Assembly (NCBI GenBank): GCA_014529385.2
Contig: CM043948.1
Coordinates: forward strand, 78,228,291 to 78,292,290
DNA from: Adiantum capillus-veneris
Taxonomy: Eukaryota > Streptophyta > Polypodiopsida > Polypodiales > Pteridaceae
Direction of reading: 5' to 3'
DNA: 64,000 nucleotides
Shown: positions 59,911 to 64,000 of the stretch, in pieces
Layout: every line of letters starts with the position of its first letter
Numbering within the stretch: position 1 is the stretch's first letter
Notes under the pieces: generated by a model
The model's database searches: none
What the model saw: only the letters and a program-made list of their open reading frames with translations
What the model was told of the DNA's origin: nothing
Program-made: the position numbers and the translations under genes

Positions 59911-61815
59911 ATACGGTTCTCTTTGTAGATATCTCTATGACTTTAAGATAATCAAAAATATGTTTGTTTATGGTCTGAAGGCCATAGGGTTAGGATTGCT
60001 GGGATGTCTCAACATATAAATAGATATATGGATTCAAATCCATATGGTACTTTATTTATGTGTCACCCTATGGCCCTAAGGCCATGGGTTGTCATAGGGC
60101 CACAAGATGCCCTCTATGAGCACTAGTAAGAAACCATATATGCTTTATGTTGGCACCCTATGACCCGAGGGCCACAAGGTATGCCTTTTATGCTAGTAAG
60201 AAACCCTTTATGCTACATGTTATCACTCTATGGAGTTTGGGCCATAGGGTGCCCTATGTGCTAGTAACAAATCCTCTATGCTCTATGTTTTCACCCTATG
60301 GACCTAGGGCCACAAGGTACCCTCTATGATAGTAAGAAATCCTCTATTATCTATGTTTGCACCCTATGGACCTAGGGCCACAAGGTAGCCTCTATGCTAG
60401 TAATAAATCCTCTATGGTCAATATTGAAACCCTATGGCCCCAAGGCCATAGGATGTGCTCTATGCTAGTAAGAACAACCCTCTACGCTCTATGTTGGCAC
60501 CCTATGGAGACTTGAGGGCCACAAGGTACCCTTTATAATGCTACTAAGAAACCTTGTATGCTCTAGGAAGGCACCAAATAGCCACTAGGCCACAAGGTTC
60601 CCTCTATGCTAGAAAGAAAACCTCTACGGTCTATATTGGCAACCTATAGCCCTCGGGCCATAGGGTGTATCAAATGGCTCCTAGGCCACATGGTGCCCTC
60701 TATGCTAGAAAGGAAACCTCTGCGATCTACATTGACACTCTATGGCCCCAAGACCATAGGGTGCCCCTTACGCCTAGTATGAAACCATTGAAACTCTATA
60801 TTAGCATCTAAAGACCGTAGGCCACAAGGTGAGCTCTATGTTAGTAAGAAACCATCTAAACTCTATGTTGGTAGCCAAAGGCCATAGGATAGCCAAGGAA
60901 CCCTTTAGGAGCATTCCCGACAAAGACCACCTTATGGCCCCATGGCTATTTAGTGGCCTAAGTGCATTTCTTAAGACTCTTTTATTTTTGTATCATATGT
61001 CCCCAGGGAAATAAGCTATCCTCTATGCTATCAGAAAACCGTTTATGCTCTTTGTTCGAATCGTATGGCCCTAAGTCCATAGGGAGCCCATAGGGTGCTC
61101 TCTATGCTAGCAAGAAACCCTCCATGCTATATGTTTGCACCCTATGGCACCAAGGACACATGGTGTCCTCCATGATAGTAAGAAACCCTCTATACTCTAA
61201 GTTTACACCCCATTTGACTATGTTGACACCCTATGGCCCTCGGGACATAGCGTGCTCCCTAGGGCCACAAGGTGCCCTTCAACCTAGGAAGAGACCCTTT
61301 ATGCCCTAAATTGGTACTCTTTGGCCTCAGGGTCATAGGGTGCCTTCTATGCTAGTAGGATACATTATATGGTCTAGGTTTCCACTCAATTGCGTAGGGC
61401 TAAAAGGTTTATTCTATGAAGAAACCATGTATACTATATGTTGGCAGTGTATGGCCCTAGGGATAGAAGGAAACCCTAGGGCTATAGGGTGTCCTCTATG
61501 CTACTATCATATGGTCCAAGGGCCAGATAGTGACCAAGGTATCATGTGTGTCCCAAGGTAACAAGCTGCTAATAAAAATCCCTCTATGCTTTATGTTGGC
61601 ACCCTATGGCCCCAAGGCCATAGGGCGGTATTTATTCTAGTAAAATTCCCTCTATGCACTATGTTTACGTGTATACTTATAAGAAGACATTTATGAACTA
61701 TGTTGTCATCTTATGACCCTAGAGCCATAAGATGTCCTCTATGGTAAAAGAGAAATTGTACATGGATATGATGGCATCCTATGGTCCTAGGGCCATAGGG
61801 TGTCCTCTATGCTAG
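59885..61815. repeat. palindrome-bearing minisatellite array 2
   Basis: About 25 units of 60-80 bp follow the pattern CCCTATGGCC.NN.GGCCATAGGGTG, then CCCTCTATGCTAGTAAGAAA, then CCCTCTATGCTCTATGTTGG. Perfect or near-perfect palindromes such as CTATGGCCCTAGGGCCATAG-like and CCTATGGCCCCAAGGCCATAGG-like alternate with units where CACAAGGT replaces the second arm. Open frames reading APYGPRATR-type peptides come from the repeats, not from a gene. Confidence 0.9.
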
Positions 61816-61880
61816 AAAAATGTGTAAGTTAATACTCCGAAATTGAAAGAGCTTTTCAGAAAAAAAAAGAAAAAAAAAAC

Positions 61881-62219
61881 TTCTACTTCCATTGTGGTGT
61901 CATGCAATCCAATTCCCAACTCTTGGGCTACTAGAATATTTTCATTAGATTCTTCTTCTTCCCTTGCACATGTTCTGGAACTTTCGTTGTCTTCTTCCAT
62001 TGGATTACTCTTTAAATTTATCTCCAGTCGTTGTAGCAGTTGACCTTCAAAGACTTGTAGATTCTTGTCATCTTCGTCAGAAACTCTTTGGTTGACATGG
62101 AGATTGATAGAATCTTTCTCAGTAGGGTCAATGGCATTAGCATCCTCTATATCAACAATCTCGAGTAAAACTTTGTCAGTCGCCATATCTTGTTGAAGGA
62201 CTGCAAGTTTAATGAACAC
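61881..62219 (-). pseudogene. duplicated 5' fragment of the FCP1-like gene
   Basis: From Met at 62219 the minus strand encodes the same N-terminal acidic region as the gene at 59595 (MFIKLAVLQQDMATDKVLLE onward), without the TGA, up to DTTMEVE at 61890, where it runs into a poly-Phe-coding A/T-rich junction. The FCP1 domain is absent, so it is a truncated copy. Confidence 0.85.
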
Positions 62220-62514
62220 CTGATTTTAGATTCCAAAGTATCTACATTTTGATAACTCTTTTTTGTCACACTCTTAGAAAAAACTAATCGCAACTTGCAA
62301 ATTTACTAACTGACAACACATCTACAATGAATTTATTTTTATGCTCCTTATTGTCTAGAGATTCCTAATCTTTATCTAGCTACATTAGTTCTTTGTCCAT
62401 GATGGTGGCGCCTAGAAGTATACTTGGAGAAACATTTATGCCTTTAATCTTTAGAGCAGAAGTCTCATATTCTATTGCCATGATCTTCTTGCATTGGATG
62501 ATTTCCTTCACTAA

Positions 62515-64000
62515 GTTTCTTATGGCCTTGAGGCCATACAGTTCTCTTTGTAGATATCTCTATGAATTTAAGATAATCCAAAATATGTCTGTTTATGGCC
62601 TTAAGGCCATAGGGTTAGGATTGTTGGGAGGTCTCAACATATAAATAGGTATATGGCTTCAAAGCCATATGGTACTTTATTTATGTGTCACCCTATGGCC
62701 CTAAGGCCATGGGTTGTCATAGAGCCACAAGATGCCTTCTATGAGCACTAGTTAGAAACCATATATGCTTTATGTTTGCACCCTATGACCCGAGGGCCAC
62801 AAGGTCTTGCTCTTATGCTAGTAAGAAACCCTTTATGCTACATGTTGTCACTCTATGGCCTTTGGGCCAAAGGGTGCCCTCTGTGCTAGTGACAAATCCT
62901 CTATGCTCTATGTTTGCACCCTATGGACCTAGGGCCACAAGGTACCCTGTATGATAGTAAGATATCCTCTATTCTCTATGTTTGCACCCTATGGACCTAG
63001 GGCTGCAAGGTAGCCTCTATGCTAGTAATAAATACTCTATGCTCAATATTGAAACCCTATGGCCCCAAGGCCATAGGATGTTCTCTATGCTAGTAGGAAA
63101 AACCCTCTATGCTCTTCGTCGGCACCCTATGGAGATTTGAGGGCCACAAGGTACCCTTTATAATGCTACTAGGAAACCTTGTCTACATTGGAAACCTACA
63201 GCCCTCGGGCCATAGGGTGCATCAAATGGCTCCTAGGCCACATGGTGCCCTCTATGCTAGAAAGGAATCCTCTGCGCTCTACATTGAAACTCTATGGCCC
63301 CAAGGCCATAGGGTTCCCCTTACGACTAGTATAAAACCATTGAAACTCTATATTAGAATCTAAAGACCGTAGGCCACAAAGTGAGCTCTATGTTAGTAAG
63401 AAACCATCTAAACTCTATGTTGGTAGCCTATGTCCATAGGATAGCCAAGGAACCCTTTAGGAGCATTCCCCACAAAGACCACCTTATGGCCCCATGGTGA
63501 TTTAGTGGCCTAGGTTCCCTTCTTAAGACTCTTTTCTTTTTGTATCATATGGCCCCAGGGAAATAAGCTATCCTCTATGCTATCAAAAAACCGTTTATGC
63601 TCTTTGTTGGAATCATATGGCCCCAAGGCCATAGAGTGCTCTCTATGCTAGCAAGAAACCCTCCATGCTATATGTTTGCACCCTATGGCACCAACGACAC
63701 AGGGTGTCCTCCATGATAGTAAGAAACCATCTATGCTCTACGTTTACACCCCATTTGACTATGTTGACAACCTATGGCCCTGGGGCCATAGGGTGGTCTC
63801 TAGGGCCACAAGGTGCCCTTCAACTTAGGAAGAGACCCTTTATGCCCTAAATTGGTACTCTTTGGCCACAGGGTCATAGGGTGCCTTCTATGCTAGTAGG
63901 ATACATTATATGGTTTAGGTTTCCACTCTATAGTGTAGGACTCAAAGGTTTGCTCTATGAAGAAACCATGTATAGTATATGTTGGCAGTGTATGGCCCTA
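62515..64000. repeat. palindrome-bearing minisatellite array 3
   Basis: Same unit structure as the array at 59885, in the same order of variants, and still running at the window end. Confidence 0.9.

Larger units (their letters stand above)
59259..61857. repeat. 2.6-kb tandem duplication, unit 1
   Basis: Sequence from CTTCTACTTCCATTGTGGTG at 59259 through the FCP1-like 5' end, the 290-bp spacer and the minisatellite recurs from 61881 to the window end with an offset of about 2.6 kb. The two copies are highly similar. The junction carries a run of A with single G interruptions (61857-61880). Confidence 0.9.
61881..64000. repeat. 2.6-kb tandem duplication, unit 2 (continues past window end)
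   Basis: Mirrors 59260-61450 with small insertions and deletions. For example GTCCATGATGGTGGCGCCTA at 62396 matches 59771, and TTGGCAGTGTATGGCCCTA at 63982 matches 61440. Confidence 0.9.

Noticed and set aside
60147-61561. Series of short frames with APYGPRATR- and LWPQGHRV-like peptides
   Set aside because: They are translations of the palindrome minisatellite. Frames break irregularly, and the same words arise in several frames.

Overview
This is repeat-rich nuclear DNA from a land plant. No organellar, bacterial or viral genome organisation is visible, and no intact housekeeping gene was recognised. The plant assignment rests on a plant-type En/Spm (CACTA) transposon with the CACTACAA terminus, a Ty3/gypsy chromovirus with an initiator-Met-tRNA primer site and a C-terminal chromodomain-like tail, a Ty1/copia relic with the usual plant motifs, and a plant L1-type LINE with endonuclease and zinc-knuckle ORF1. 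The exact lineage (fern, lycophyte, gymnosperm or other large-genome plant) cannot be fixed from the sequence alone.

Layout. (1) 1-8.8 kb is one copy (A) of an unclassified repeat family, split by a CACTA insertion at 574-5978 that carries a higher-order satellite array, tandem duplications and pyrimidine-rich microsatellites. (2) 10.4-17.2 kb is a GC-rich LINE on the minus strand, nearly full length but broken by many TAG/TGA stops. (3) 18.2-20.4 kb is the right part of a second CACTA element with a decayed transposase-associated ORF. (4) 20.6-25.3 kb is an unrecognised, frame-broken, coiled-coil-rich coding locus, cut by the next element. (5) 25.3-40.9 kb is a Ty3/gypsy chromovirus with very long LTRs (about 3.1-3.7 kb net) that themselves contain arrays of hairpin-bearing repeats. 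The 5' LTR is split by a 3.9 kb insertion carrying a PIF1-like helicase fragment. (6) 40.9-47.6 kb is repeat copy B, which preserves the empty site of the CACTA insertion but is itself split by a Ty1/copia relic at 43158-46396. (7) 47.6-55.6 kb is mostly anonymous, with a gypsy reverse-transcriptase fragment and two LINE-tail fragments. (8) 55.6-64.0 kb holds two FCP1/NLI-interacting-factor-like genes on the minus strand, both with degenerate catalytic motifs. They are flanked by three arrays of a palindrome-bearing minisatellite, and part of the gene 5' end plus its array is duplicated in tandem about 2.6 kb away.

The strongest host-gene signal is the FCP1-like pair. At least one of the two is a pseudogene as it stands, because a paralogous duplicate in the same window shows the pre-mutation CGA codon where this copy has TGA. 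The most distinctive structures are the six-monomer higher-order satellite inside the CACTA element, the hairpin minisatellite that travels with the FCP1-like 5' end, and the LTR-internal hairpin arrays. All relationships described were read by eye from the sequence; no alignment or database search was run.
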